64,000 nucleotides of DNA, from the NCBI GenBank assembly GCA_046074525.1, contig JBJTOK010000033.1, forward strand, positions 31,509 to 95,508, given 5' to 3'. Below, one piece after another: positions 34,395 to 42,993 of the stretch. This stretch comes from JAHEZL01 sp046074525. GTDB taxonomy: Bacteria > Bacteroidota > Bacteroidia > Flavobacteriales_C > GCA-002722245. Position 1 is the first letter of the stretch. Each line of letters opens with the position of its first letter. The notes beneath the pieces were generated by a model, which was given only the letters and a program-made list of their open reading frames with translations, was not told where the DNA came from and searched no databases. The position numbers were made by a program, and so were the translations under genes.

Positions 34395-34964
34395 TTACTT
34401 ATTGGCTTTTACAAACTCGTTCAAATCATCGATGCTTTGAGAATAAGTGAAGGCATCGTTTAATTTGTAGTAGTTTTTCTTATCGGTGGTTTTGCTGTAG
34501 CAAACCTTAGCGATCTCCAGTTTCTGGTCTTCATAAGTGAAGAGGCCCATCAACTGTTTTACCTGATCGGAAGAGAAGCAGTTGTTGTCAATCACCTGCT
34601 TGGCTACTGTCATCTTAGAATCGGCAAAAGGCTTGGATTCGATAGAAGCTTTAGCATCCGCCAAATCAGCGGAAGATATCGGTGAGCAGGAATTATCAAC
34701 CGGTTGTGAAACTGTTGTACTTGTACTTCCTGTACTTCCGTTCCCTTCCATTCCTGAAGAGGTTGAAGACGACGAACTCGAAGAACTCGTAGTTGTGGTG
34801 GTGGTTGACTGAGTAGCTGTACCGGTAACATTGATATTCATGTTCATTCCGGTACCACCCATCCCATCATTCATATTCATGTTGATATTGATATTATCTG
34901 TTTGGGCGTTCAAAGACACTGAAGCAAGCACAAGGGCTGATGCTAAAATTGTATTCCTCTTCAT
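34395..34964 (-). CDS. exported DUF4476 protein with low-complexity Ser/Thr linker
   Basis: About 189 residues from the ATG at 34964, which opens the signal peptide MKRNTILASALVLASVSLNAQ; the frame extends further upstream without a credible start. The mature N-terminus is repetitive Asn/Met-rich (NININMNMNDG, GMNMNINVTG) followed by a run of Thr and Ser. The C-terminal about 90 residues match DUF4476: ADAKASIESKPFADSKMTVAKQ, FSSDQVKQLMGLFTYEDQKLE, CYSKTTDKKNYYKLNDAFTYS. The family has no assigned function. The low-complexity linker suggests a flexible tether in the periplasm or outside. A candidate 38-residue membrane peptide gene lies directly upstream on the same strand. Confidence 0.82.
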   Translation of the reverse strand: MKRNTILASALVLASVSLNAQTDNININMNMNDGMGGTGMNMNINVTGTATQSTTTTTTSSSSSSSSTSSGMEGNGSTGSTSTTVSQPVDNSCSPISSADLADAKASIESKPFADSKMTVAKQVIDNNCFSSDQVKQLMGLFTYEDQKLEIAKVCYSKTTDKKNYYKLNDAFTYSQSIDDLNEFVKANK

Positions 34965-35023
34965 AATAGTATTGTTTTTTGGTTGTTTTGAGCTAAAATT
35001 CAATATCCGTGCCAAAACAGAAA

Positions 35024-35140
35024 TTACTTTCCGTGATTGTTTTTCTTTTTTACAGGGATGAAAACCGGCTGCACTTTCTTTCTGAAGGGACGCAATACCA
35101 AACCAAGGATCAGAACTGCTGAAGTAATAAACAAAATCAT
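35024..35140 (-). CDS. candidate 38-residue single-span membrane peptide
   Basis: An uninterrupted frame from ATG at 35140 to TAA at 35026. It encodes a hydrophobic N-terminal helix (MILFITSAVLILGLVLRPF) followed by a basic tail (RKKVQ then KKKNNHGK), a composition expected of a small inner-membrane protein with the tail in the cytoplasm. It fills most of an otherwise empty gap and is on the same strand as the flanking DUF4476 and TPR-like genes, about 60 bases upstream of the former. No homology is claimed. Confidence 0.4.
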   Translation of the reverse strand: MILFITSAVLILGLVLRPFRKKVQPVFIPVKKKNNHGK

Positions 35141-35223
35141 AAGCTGAATTTTAGTGTAAATAACTACGAATAACTTTTTCGTTTACGGTGATTCCCTGAA
35201 ATGGTTATGAAATCCTTAATAAA

Positions 35224-36795
35224 TCAATAGTTTTTTGCATTTTGGTCGACTACCCTCTTCAAAACTTTCGACTTAATGATTTCTTGTACCGGCTTATGAT
35301 AGATCTTAGATTCGAGCCAGGAAATAATATCAAAATACATGAAAGCCCTCTTTTCATAAGGATTCCCGGTGAGCGGTATCAGCTGATCACGCAATTCCTT
35401 GAAAGCAGTGCGCAGCTCTTTATCGGTACGCACCATATTGAGTTTCTTAAGGAAACGGATAATTCTTGTTTGGAATAAATGCAAGTCCTCTTTCTTACTA
35501 AGGAAGCGATACGTCGATTTCACATAGTAATCCACCAAGTCGTTGTGCTTAAGCTCGTAGTGACAAATCAGATTGAGTATTCTCGCGAAACTTAAGATAT
35601 CGGCGCGGAGATCAACATCTCTTGTATTGATAATCTCATTAAGAAAATGAACCGCCTCTTTGTATTGCTCATTTCCAAAGTACATACAAGCGAACTTATA
35701 ATAGAACAGAAGCAAATCGTACTGACTCAGCTTATCCTTAAAGAGAATGAGTTCTTCCGCAATTTTATCTACTTCCAGCGCACCCCTGTCAAATTCACCA
35801 AGCATGAAATAACACTCGATTTTGTGCTTGGAAGAATACTTGAAAAGCTGAATGCTTACATTGTCGGGAATATAAATATCCGGCAATTTTTTCACTGCCT
35901 CAAACTTCTTGTTGGTATCAAGGAAATCATTAAAAAGACTTAGCTTAGATTGCGACTTGAGTAAACTATTCACTCCTTTGATATAGAGCTCCAGCTTGGA
36001 AACAATCAGACTCGGATTTTCATCAAAAAGTGCTACCCATTTTTTTGCATAGTCATAGCCCCTGTTGTAATCCTGAGTAAAGAAGTAATAACCTACAAGA
36101 GAATCGAAGAGATGAATCTTCTCTTCCGTAGACAACAATGTCTCCTGAAAAGCAGGCAAAGTGGAATACAGAAAACTATTAGCAAGTTCAAAGTCTTTGC
36201 TGTTACGTATAAATCCAATTTTTAAGTAGAAAGCATAGAGTTTCATTGACAAATTGGAAAAAGTATTTATGTTGTTCAACTGCGATTGCAGTCGCTCACC
36301 CTCAGGAATCAACTCTTCTACCCTGCCCTGGATATTTCGCTTCACAAACTTGGTCACCAGCTTCTTCTCCATTTCATGAATATCCAGTAACAACACGGTT
36401 TTCCCATACTTCCTCGCCATCTCCTTAGCCTTTTCCAAAGTCTTGGAACTTTGCTGATAAAGACATTTGTTATAAAGAATACTCGCGTAATCAATCTGCT
36501 CGCGAATCTTTAAATCCAGGTCGTTGGCAGCATGCAACATCCGCAAACTCTGCATAATCTGCTTATATAAATGCTGTTTGAGATTTGGAAGCTGGGAAGT
36601 GGTAATGGTTTTTTCCTTCGACAGGATTTTACTTTCACTGTAATTCGACATGCTATCAATGAGATCGAAAAGCTTTAAAAACTTAGCATTTTCACCACCT
36701 TTATGACGGGTAACCACCAGCTTAAAATGCCTTTTCTCCCCCTTGCTCAGGGTTTTTATGAGCTGATAAAGCTGGTCAGAATTCTTACTGGACAT
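35224..36795 (-). CDS. helical TPR-like protein, Bacteroidota-type, function unknown
   Basis: A 523-residue soluble protein made of helical repeats throughout. The start LYQLIKTLSKGEKRHFKLVV is a phrase I associate with a Bacteroidota-restricted family of conserved proteins; later helices have TPR-like spacing (SILYNKCLYQQSSKTLEKAKEM, VGYYFFTQDYNRGYDYAKKW, ACMYFGNEQYKEAVHFLNEI). No catalytic motif, signal peptide or membrane span is seen. The C-terminal third is basic. It is separated from its neighbours by 185 bases upstream and 83 bases downstream, so it is likely monocistronic. A scaffold or regulatory role is only inferred from the repeat fold. Confidence 0.72.
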   Translation of the reverse strand: MSSKNSDQLYQLIKTLSKGEKRHFKLVVTRHKGGENAKFLKLFDLIDSMSNYSESKILSKEKTITTSQLPNLKQHLYKQIMQSLRMLHAANDLDLKIREQIDYASILYNKCLYQQSSKTLEKAKEMARKYGKTVLLLDIHEMEKKLVTKFVKRNIQGRVEELIPEGERLQSQLNNINTFSNLSMKLYAFYLKIGFIRNSKDFELANSFLYSTLPAFQETLLSTEEKIHLFDSLVGYYFFTQDYNRGYDYAKKWVALFDENPSLIVSKLELYIKGVNSLLKSQSKLSLFNDFLDTNKKFEAVKKLPDIYIPDNVSIQLFKYSSKHKIECYFMLGEFDRGALEVDKIAEELILFKDKLSQYDLLLFYYKFACMYFGNEQYKEAVHFLNEIINTRDVDLRADILSFARILNLICHYELKHNDLVDYYVKSTYRFLSKKEDLHLFQTRIIRFLKKLNMVRTDKELRTAFKELRDQLIPLTGNPYEKRAFMYFDIISWLESKIYHKPVQEIIKSKVLKRVVDQNAKNY

Positions 36796-36980
36796 AGTAT
36801 AAAAAACAAAATTTTAACTAAATCAATTTATTGAAAAGCAACACATTATTTAACAATAATAAAGATAACAAAAACTTTGAACGTAATTAAATAAAAGAAT
36901 ATGAATCGCGAAATTTTTCAAAACAGAACAACTATTCCCTAGTTTTGAGTTGACGGGACAGCTTATAACCTATTATAGAC

Positions 36981-38123
36981 ATGACAAATAAAGTTGACAT
37001 TTTCGATACCACCTTACGCGACGGAGAACAAGTACCTGGTTGCAAATTAAACACTGAAGAGAAAATCATCATTGCGCGACAGCTCGAAGAGTTGGGCGTT
37101 GACATTATAGAAGCCGGATTCCCTGTTTCTAGTCCGGGCGATTTTAAGTCGGTAGTTGAAATCTCCAAAGCAGTAAGCAACCCTGTAATCTGCGCCTTAT
37201 CACGCGCCGTTGAACAGGACATTAAAGTAGCCGGTGAGGCTTTGGCTTACGCCAAAAGAGGAAGGATACACACTGGCATTGCCACCTCAGAGATGCACCG
37301 AGTGCACAAATTAAGATTAACAGAAGAACAATTAATAGAGAAAGCGGAATTCTGCGTGAAATACGCCAAGACTTTCGTTGAAGATGTGGAATTCTATGCA
37401 GAAGACGCCGGAAGAACCGACAATGCCTTTTTGGCGAAAGTCATCCAGGTGGTCGTCAACGCCGGAGCTACTGTTTTGAATATCCCCGACACTACCGGTT
37501 ACTGCCTTCCACAACAATACGGAGAGAAAATCAAATACCTTAAGGAAAATGTAAAAGGCATCGACAAATGCACTCTCTCCACCCACTGTCACGACGATTT
37601 AGGTTTATCTACCGCCAACTCCATCAGCGGCGTTTTCAATGGCGCACGCCAGGTGGAATGCACCATCAACGGTATTGGTGAGCGCGCAGGAAACACCTCT
37701 TTGGAAGAAGTGGTGATGATCCTCAAGCAACACAGCTACCTCGGTTACGACACCAACATCAATACGAAGTTATTGTCGAAAACCAGCAAAATGGTTTCCG
37801 AAATCATGAAGATGCCGGTACAGGCCAATAAGGCCATCATCGGCGACAATGCTTTTGCGCACTCTTCAGGTATTCACCAGGATGGCGTGATCAAGCACCG
37901 TGAAAACTACGAAATCATGAATCCACTCGACGTTGGTGTTGATCAAAGCACCATTACCCTCACCGCCCGCAGCGGAAGAGCGGCAGTAGCTTACAAAGCG
38001 AAACTACTGGGCTACAACGTTACCAAGGATGAACTGAACGATATTTACGCAAGCTTCATCAAATTGGCCGATAAGCAAAAAACAGTGAGCGACGAAGATC
38101 TTTTGTCAATCCTGAAAGGCTAA
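36981..38123 (+). CDS. leuA: 2-isopropylmalate synthase, short form without regulatory domain
   Basis: A 380-residue HMGL-type aldolase that condenses acetyl-CoA with 2-oxoisovalerate in leucine synthesis. The metal- and substrate-binding motifs are present: DTTLRDGEQVPGC, the EDAGRTDNAFL segment, LNIPDTTGYCLP, STHCHDDLGLSTANS, NGIGERAGNTSLEEV, and HSSGIHQDG. The catalytic barrel and subdomain I are complete, but the protein ends at about residue 380 without the C-terminal LeuA_dimer domain (PF08502) that gives leucine feedback inhibition in the about 510-residue forms. Homocitrate or citramalate synthase would be alternatives; the leuC-leuD-leuB context favours leucine. leuC follows after 43 bases. 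Confidence 0.9.
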   Translation: MTNKVDIFDTTLRDGEQVPGCKLNTEEKIIIARQLEELGVDIIEAGFPVSSPGDFKSVVEISKAVSNPVICALSRAVEQDIKVAGEALAYAKRGRIHTGIATSEMHRVHKLRLTEEQLIEKAEFCVKYAKTFVEDVEFYAEDAGRTDNAFLAKVIQVVVNAGATVLNIPDTTGYCLPQQYGEKIKYLKENVKGIDKCTLSTHCHDDLGLSTANSISGVFNGARQVECTINGIGERAGNTSLEEVVMILKQHSYLGYDTNINTKLLSKTSKMVSEIMKMPVQANKAIIGDNAFAHSSGIHQDGVIKHRENYEIMNPLDVGVDQSTITLTARSGRAAVAYKAKLLGYNVTKDELNDIYASFIKLADKQKTVSDEDLLSILKG

Positions 38124-38166
38124 TCACTTACTATTTTTAAACTTAACACAGAACTATTTATACAGT

Positions 38167-39564
38167 ATGGCTGGAAAAACTTTATTCGATAAAATCTGGA
38201 AAAAGCATGTCGTTACGACAATTCCCGACGGACCAGATGTGTTCTATATCGACATTCAATACATTCACGAAGTAACCTCTCCGCAGGCTTTCGACGGTTT
38301 GAGAAAAAGGGGCATCCCTGTTTTCAACCCAAAACAAATCGTGGCTACGCCCGATCACAATGTACCTACGCTGGATCAGCACTTGCCCATCAAGAATGAT
38401 TTATCAAGAAAACAGGTAGACCAACTCATTAAAAACTGCGCGGATTTCGGTATCGAATTGTACGGTTTGAATCACCCTTACCAGGGAATTGTGCACGTAG
38501 TTGGTCCGGAATTAGGCATTACCAAACCAGGGATGACCATGGTATGTGGCGACAGCCACACTTCCACCCACGGAGCTTTCGGTTGCATCGCCTTCGGTAT
38601 CGGAACCAGCGAAGTAGAGCAAGTCCTCGCTACACAATGTTTGTTGCAAAGCAAACCAAAAAGAATGCGCATCAACATTGAAGGTGAATTACATAAAGGC
38701 GTTTACTCCAAAGACATTATTTTGTACCTCATCGCCAAATTGACTGCCGGTGGTGGAACAGGCTATTTCATTGAATTTGCAGGATCTGCCATTCGCTCCT
38801 TAACAATGGAAGCGCGCATGACTATTTGCAACATGAGCATTGAAATGGGTGCCCGCGGCGGATTGATTGCTCCGGATGAAACTACTTTCAACTATGTAAA
38901 AGGAAGAAAATTCGCTCCGCAAGGCGCTGATTTCGATAAGGCTGTTGCTGAGTGGAAGAAATTATACAGCGATGCCGATGCGGTATTCGACGCTGAATTC
39001 ACTTATGACGCAGCCGACATCACACCAATGATTACCTACGGAACCAATCCGGGCATGGGCATCAAGATTTCTGAAAATGTACCTACCGCCAGTGGTGATG
39101 CCAAGGAAAAAGAATCTTTCAACAAGGCTTTGGATTATATGGGCTTCCACTCTGGTGATAAGTTGATCGGTAAGCCCGTAAACTATGTATTTGTAGGCAG
39201 TTGCACCAATGCACGTATTGAAGATTTCCGCATTGTAGCCGAAGTAGTGAAAGGCCGCAGGAAAGCCGACAATGTAAAAGCTTACATTGTTCCAGGCTCA
39301 AAACAGGTGGAAAAACAAATCTATGATGAAGGCATCGATAAAGTATTGGAAGCAGCTGGTTTCCAAATCCGTCAGCCAGGCTGCTCTGCCTGTTTGGCGA
39401 TGAACGACGATAAAGTTCCCGCCGGTGAATACTGCGTCTCCACTTCCAACAGAAACTTTGAAGGACGACAAGGTCCGGGCGCAAGAACTTTACTGGCTAG
39501 TCCGGCCACTGCCGCAGCCACAGCCATCAACGGCTATATCACCGATGTTAGAGATTTAATTTAG
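38167..39564 (+). CDS. leuC: 3-isopropylmalate dehydratase large subunit
   Basis: A 465-residue aconitase-fold subunit which, with LeuD, isomerises 2-isopropylmalate to 3-isopropylmalate. The three cysteines that hold the 4Fe-4S cluster appear in FVGSCTNARIEDFR and in QPGCSACLAMNDD; substrate motifs VCGDSHTSTHGAFG, GTSEVEQVLATQ and NRNFEGRQGPGART are intact. Length is standard. It lies in the leuACD operon, with leuD starting 12 bases later. The enzyme works in the cytoplasm and its cluster is oxygen sensitive in the known family. Confidence 0.97.
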   Translation: MAGKTLFDKIWKKHVVTTIPDGPDVFYIDIQYIHEVTSPQAFDGLRKRGIPVFNPKQIVATPDHNVPTLDQHLPIKNDLSRKQVDQLIKNCADFGIELYGLNHPYQGIVHVVGPELGITKPGMTMVCGDSHTSTHGAFGCIAFGIGTSEVEQVLATQCLLQSKPKRMRINIEGELHKGVYSKDIILYLIAKLTAGGGTGYFIEFAGSAIRSLTMEARMTICNMSIEMGARGGLIAPDETTFNYVKGRKFAPQGADFDKAVAEWKKLYSDADAVFDAEFTYDAADITPMITYGTNPGMGIKISENVPTASGDAKEKESFNKALDYMGFHSGDKLIGKPVNYVFVGSCTNARIEDFRIVAEVVKGRRKADNVKAYIVPGSKQVEKQIYDEGIDKVLEAAGFQIRQPGCSACLAMNDDKVPAGEYCVSTSNRNFEGRQGPGARTLLASPATAAATAINGYITDVRDLI

Positions 39565-39576
39565 TTTAAGAAGATT

Positions 39577-40161
39577 ATGGAAAAATTTATATCGTTAACC
39601 AGCACTGCAGTTCCTTTGTCGATTGAAAACATCGACACCGATCAGATCATCCCAGCCCGTTTTTTGAAAGCCACCACCCGCGATGGCTTTGGTGAAAACC
39701 TCTTTCGCGACTGGAGATACAACGGTGATAACACACCGAAGGACTTTGTTTTGAACGACAAAAAATACGATGGAAAAATCCTCGTTGCCGGAAAAAATTT
39801 CGGTTGCGGATCAAGTCGTGAGCACGCTGCCTGGGCCATTCACGATTATGGTTTCAAGGTAGTTATATCCAGCTTTTTCGCTGATATTTTCAAGAACAAT
39901 GCTTTGAACAACGGTTTGTTGCCGATTACCGTAACGCCGGAATTCCTCAGAAAAATATTCGCGGCCATCGACGCCAATCCTAAAGCAGAAATAAAAGTCG
40001 ACCTGGAAAACCAGTTTATCCAGATTGTTGCTTCAGGGGAGAAAGAATCCTTCGAGATCAACAGCTACAAGAAAACCTGCATGATCAATGGCTACGACAA
40101 CATTGATTACCTCTTAAGCATCAAAGATAAAATCAAGGCTTACGAAGCCCAGAGAGCATAA
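39577..40161 (+). CDS. leuD: 3-isopropylmalate dehydratase small subunit
   Basis: A 194-residue swivelling subunit of isopropylmalate isomerase. Conserved text includes the IENIDTDQIIPARFLK start, GENLFRDWRY, VAGKNFGCGSSREHAAWAI and SSFFADIFKNNALNNGLLP. It is 12 bases after leuC and ends the first leucine operon with a GC-rich terminator. The remaining pathway gene, leuB, is about 500 bases further on behind an opposed lipoprotein gene. Confidence 0.97.
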   Translation: MEKFISLTSTAVPLSIENIDTDQIIPARFLKATTRDGFGENLFRDWRYNGDNTPKDFVLNDKKYDGKILVAGKNFGCGSSREHAAWAIHDYGFKVVISSFFADIFKNNALNNGLLPITVTPEFLRKIFAAIDANPKAEIKVDLENQFIQIVASGEKESFEINSYKKTCMINGYDNIDYLLSIKDKIKAYEAQRA

Positions 40162-40164
40162 AGC

Positions 40165-40198
40165 AAAAAGCCCCGGAAAGTTCTCCGGGGCTTTTTTT
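40165..40198. terminator. terminator after leuD, also facing the opposed lipoprotein gene
   Basis: Stem GCCCCGGA/TCCGGGGC (40170-40177 with 40184-40191), six-base loop, T7 on the right, A5 on the left. The stop codon of the convergent lipoprotein gene begins two bases after the T-tract. Confidence 0.92.
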
Positions 40199-40199
40199 A

Positions 40200-40592
40200 T
40201 TACTCTTTTCTCAACTCATACACTTCCGTTACTTGATTGTCCCAGCTGTAATATTGTCGTTGCCAGGTTTGTCTCGCAAAACCTCCAGCAAGGACCGTAT
40301 AAGTCAGCGATTTATTACGCTTGGTAATAGTGATCTTGTCATCATTTACCGACCACACTATTGGATCAGAATCATTATTGGAATAATAAAACCCTCCACG
40401 CCCTTCTTTATCGAAATAATAAAAATCGGCAGGAGGCATATACGTATTTCTGTGATTGGTGTATGAGGTGGTGACACTCTCAATTTTCCATCTTTCCCCA
40501 TCCAGTGCAATTTCAATTGACGCTTCCTTGGTACAGGAGAATATTGTTGTTAGGACCAGCAGTCCGATTGTTAAAAGAATTTTCCCTTTCAT
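40200..40592 (-). CDS. small lipocalin-like lipoprotein
   Basis: A 130-residue lipoprotein (lipobox IFSC, Cys20). The mature domain of about 110 residues has strands and the W-K-I start and Y-x-L end seen in lipocalin-like Bacteroidota lipoproteins (DGERWKIESVTTSY, FYYFDKEGRGGFYYSN, VWSVNDDKITITKRN, VYELRKE). It lies between leuD and leuB on the opposite strand and so splits the leucine genes into two transcription units. I see no functional link with leucine synthesis. Ligand and role are unknown. Confidence 0.78.
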   Translation of the reverse strand: MKGKILLTIGLLVLTTIFSCTKEASIEIALDGERWKIESVTTSYTNHRNTYMPPADFYYFDKEGRGGFYYSNNDSDPIVWSVNDDKITITKRNKSLTYTVLAGGFARQTWQRQYYSWDNQVTEVYELRKE

Positions 40593-40660
40593 AATCTTAG
40601 TTTTTAAAGTTCAACCATGTCGACAAATTACTATCTTAGCACACTTAAAAATTTATACCA

Positions 40661-41734
40661 ATGAACTTTAAAATTGCAGTAATCAAGGGCGATGGAATCG
40701 GTCCCGAAATCGTTGACCAGTCTATAAAAGTATTGAACGCCATTGCGAAAAGATTCAACCATAATTTCCAGTATACAGAAGTATTGATGGGCGCCTGTGC
40801 CATCGATGCCACAGGAGTACCGCTTCCAGACGAAACTCTGGAGGTTTGTAAAAACTCCGATGCTATTTTGTTTGGAGCTATCGGCGACCCGAAATACGAC
40901 AATAATCCCAACGCTAAAGTGCGTCCTGAACAAGGTTTATTAAAAATTCGTAAAGAACTCGGTTTGTTCGCCAATATCCGTCCTGTAGAATATTTCCCTG
41001 CACTTGCCCATCTTTCTCCTCTTAAATCGAATGTTATTGAAGGCTCCGACTTCGTGGTGATCCGTGAATTGACCGGAGGTATTTACTTCGGTGAAAAAGG
41101 AAAGTCGGCTGATGGAAATACAGCTTTCGACAATTGTACTTACTCAAAAAATGAAATTATCAGAATTACTAAAGTTGCTTTCGACCTCGCAATGAAGCGC
41201 CGTAAGCATGTGACTTTGGTAGATAAAGCCAACGTTCTCGAAACTTCAAGATTATGGAGAGAAGTAGTGAAGGAGTTTGCTGCCGGCTATCCTGAAGTAA
41301 CTCTGGAAATGATGTTCGTGGACAATGCTGCAATGCAGTTGATCCAAAACCCAAGAAGATTTGATGTAGTGCTGACCGAAAATATGTTTGGTGATATTTT
41401 AACCGATGAAGCTTCTGTAATTACAGGATCTATCGGATTGTTACCATCGGCTTCTACCGGAAATAAAGTGGGATTATACGAGCCGATTCATGGTTCATAC
41501 CCTCAGGCTGCAGGCAAAAATATCGCCAATCCGATTGGTACTATTTTATCTGCTGCATTGATGCTGGAATCAGCTTTGAATCTGAATGAAGAAGCAAAGG
41601 CGATCCGTAAAGCTGTGGCTGATGCCATTGCTGCCAACTGCCTCACTGAAGACCTCATCAAAACCAACGCGAAATCAACTACTGAAGTAGGTGATTTTAT
41701 TACAAAGAAGGTTTTAGAAAGTGTGCCAGCATAA
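40661..41734 (+). CDS. leuB: 3-isopropylmalate dehydrogenase
   Basis: A 357-residue NAD-dependent oxidative decarboxylase giving 4-methyl-2-oxopentanoate, the last specific step before leucine transamination. Motifs: VIKGDGIGPEIV at the N-terminus, GAIGDPKYDNNP, VRPEQGLLKIRKEL, the catalytic VIRELTGGIYFGEKG, LVDKANVLETSRLWREV, and the metal-binding ENMFGDILTDEASVITGSIGLLPSAS. NAD-site residues appear in GLYEPIHGSYPQAAGKNIANP. A -7-like box (TATCTTAG, 40632-40639) lies 21 bases before the start, so it is transcribed separately from leuACD. Confidence 0.97.
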   Translation: MNFKIAVIKGDGIGPEIVDQSIKVLNAIAKRFNHNFQYTEVLMGACAIDATGVPLPDETLEVCKNSDAILFGAIGDPKYDNNPNAKVRPEQGLLKIRKELGLFANIRPVEYFPALAHLSPLKSNVIEGSDFVVIRELTGGIYFGEKGKSADGNTAFDNCTYSKNEIIRITKVAFDLAMKRRKHVTLVDKANVLETSRLWREVVKEFAAGYPEVTLEMMFVDNAAMQLIQNPRRFDVVLTENMFGDILTDEASVITGSIGLLPSASTGNKVGLYEPIHGSYPQAAGKNIANPIGTILSAALMLESALNLNEEAKAIRKAVADAIAANCLTEDLIKTNAKSTTEVGDFITKKVLESVPA

Positions 41735-41755
41735 TATTCGAAGGAAATAAACCGA

Positions 41756-41787
41756 AAGGCTGCCCATTTAAGGCAGCCTTTTCTTTT
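41756..41787 (+). terminator. terminator after leuB
   Basis: Stem AAGGCTGCC/GGCAGCCTT (41756-41764 with 41772-41780), seven-base loop, then TTCTTTTT. Confidence 0.88.
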
Positions 41788-41813
41788 TATCATAAAGGGC
41801 GATAGTCCTTAAA

Positions 41814-42848
41814 TTAAAGTGTAGAATACTTCCCCTTCAAATAAGTGAGATATTCCTTAAAATCCGAGTGGAATTTAGTTCGGAATTCTTCCTCAAATAA
41901 ATTCTGCCCCTCCCTGTACATCACATAGGTGAGAAAGAAATTATTATCTGCTTCAAAATCAGGGGAAAAAACTTCTGCAAACCTTTCACGATTATAAAAA
42001 GAAATCGTGTCGGCTGAAGTCGTAATTTTTTTAATCATTGCCTTCTTTTCTGCTTTTTTCTGCTCTTCCGGAAGATTAATAAATCTTTCACTTTTGTAAA
42101 GTACTTCCAGCTCTTTCATCCCAGTAAGTACGTGGTTAGAAAACCTCTCAATATCAGAAATGCTGCCCAGGTAATCCTTCATTTCCTTTGATTCCTCACC
42201 ATACTTGAATCTCAAAAACAATACTGCACCCTGGTCGCCCACAAACGTTGCGAGGTTTTCGTTGTATGTTACGCTGTCCTTAATGTACAAAGTCCCGTGG
42301 GTTAATTCATGAATGATGAGTCGGGCAATGGATCCCGGATGACTCTTCAGCATCCCTGAAAGGATAGGATCTTTGAACCAGCCCAAAGTGGAATAAGCCT
42401 TGGCTGTTCCCAAATCGGCATCATAGCCTTCAGCTTTCAATTCGGCAATTTCCTTTTCTGCTTTTTCCTTATCGAAATATCCTTTGTAAGTGAACTTCCC
42501 TAAAAAAGGAAACTTCCATTCATAGGCATGGAATTCATAAGGCTTACAAGCCGTAATCACCCACATGATAGGTTGTCCCTTCTGATCGTATACCGTGGTA
42601 TAATTATCGCTTTTATAAATGCCCAGAGAATCAACGGCAAACTGTTTTATTTCCTGAATCAGCATCAATTTGGCTTTCAGGGAATCGGGGAAAGTAGGAT
42701 CCTTCATCACCTCCTCTACCGGCTTTGCTTTACGGATGATTTTTACCTGGCCAATGCCCTGGTTAATACCATACAAAATCACGTTGCAATTCCATGCACA
42801 AAACGCGATGATGGTCAATAAAATACCGAGTAAGATTCTTTTAAACAC
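41814..42848 (-). CDS. DUF2265-type predicted aminopeptidase
   Basis: About 344 residues from the GTG at 42848; a TTG at 42854 is also in frame but lies inside an exact -7 box, so it cannot be transcribed as a start. An N-terminal hydrophobic span (FKRILLGILLTIIAFCAWNC) anchors or exports the protein. The HELTH zinc motif (about residue 180, RLIIHELTHGTLY) and the third-ligand region ENLATFVGDQGA about 20 residues later match the predicted aminopeptidase family PF10023. Substrate and true activity are not established for the family. It is convergent with leuB and divergent from the AddA-like gene. Confidence 0.83.
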   Translation of the reverse strand: MFKRILLGILLTIIAFCAWNCNVILYGINQGIGQVKIIRKAKPVEEVMKDPTFPDSLKAKLMLIQEIKQFAVDSLGIYKSDNYTTVYDQKGQPIMWVITACKPYEFHAYEWKFPFLGKFTYKGYFDKEKAEKEIAELKAEGYDADLGTAKAYSTLGWFKDPILSGMLKSHPGSIARLIIHELTHGTLYIKDSVTYNENLATFVGDQGAVLFLRFKYGEESKEMKDYLGSISDIERFSNHVLTGMKELEVLYKSERFINLPEEQKKAEKKAMIKKITTSADTISFYNRERFAEVFSPDFEADNNFFLTYVMYREGQNLFEEEFRTKFHSDFKEYLTYLKGKYSTL

Positions 42849-42851
42849 AAC

Positions 42852-42859
42852 CAAAGATA
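42852..42859 (-). promoter_or_regulatory. -7 box overlapping the start of the aminopeptidase gene
   Basis: Leftward TATCTTTG, exact to TAnnTTTG, ending three bases before the GTG at 42848. No good -33 element. Confidence 0.5.
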
Positions 42860-42993
42860 AAAATAAACCCCTGCTATTGTGTAAGACCAGGAAGAAGAGG
42901 ATTCGGACAACATAGCAGGGGTTAGCTGGATTTAAAAAGAACAGGTACGATTACTTATATATAAGACAGTAAAAAATCAGGGGCGTTGCCTCG

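Noticed and set aside
36901..36942. 13-codon frame before leuA as a leucine attenuator leader
   Set aside because: It contains no Leu codons and no terminator/antiterminator hairpins follow.
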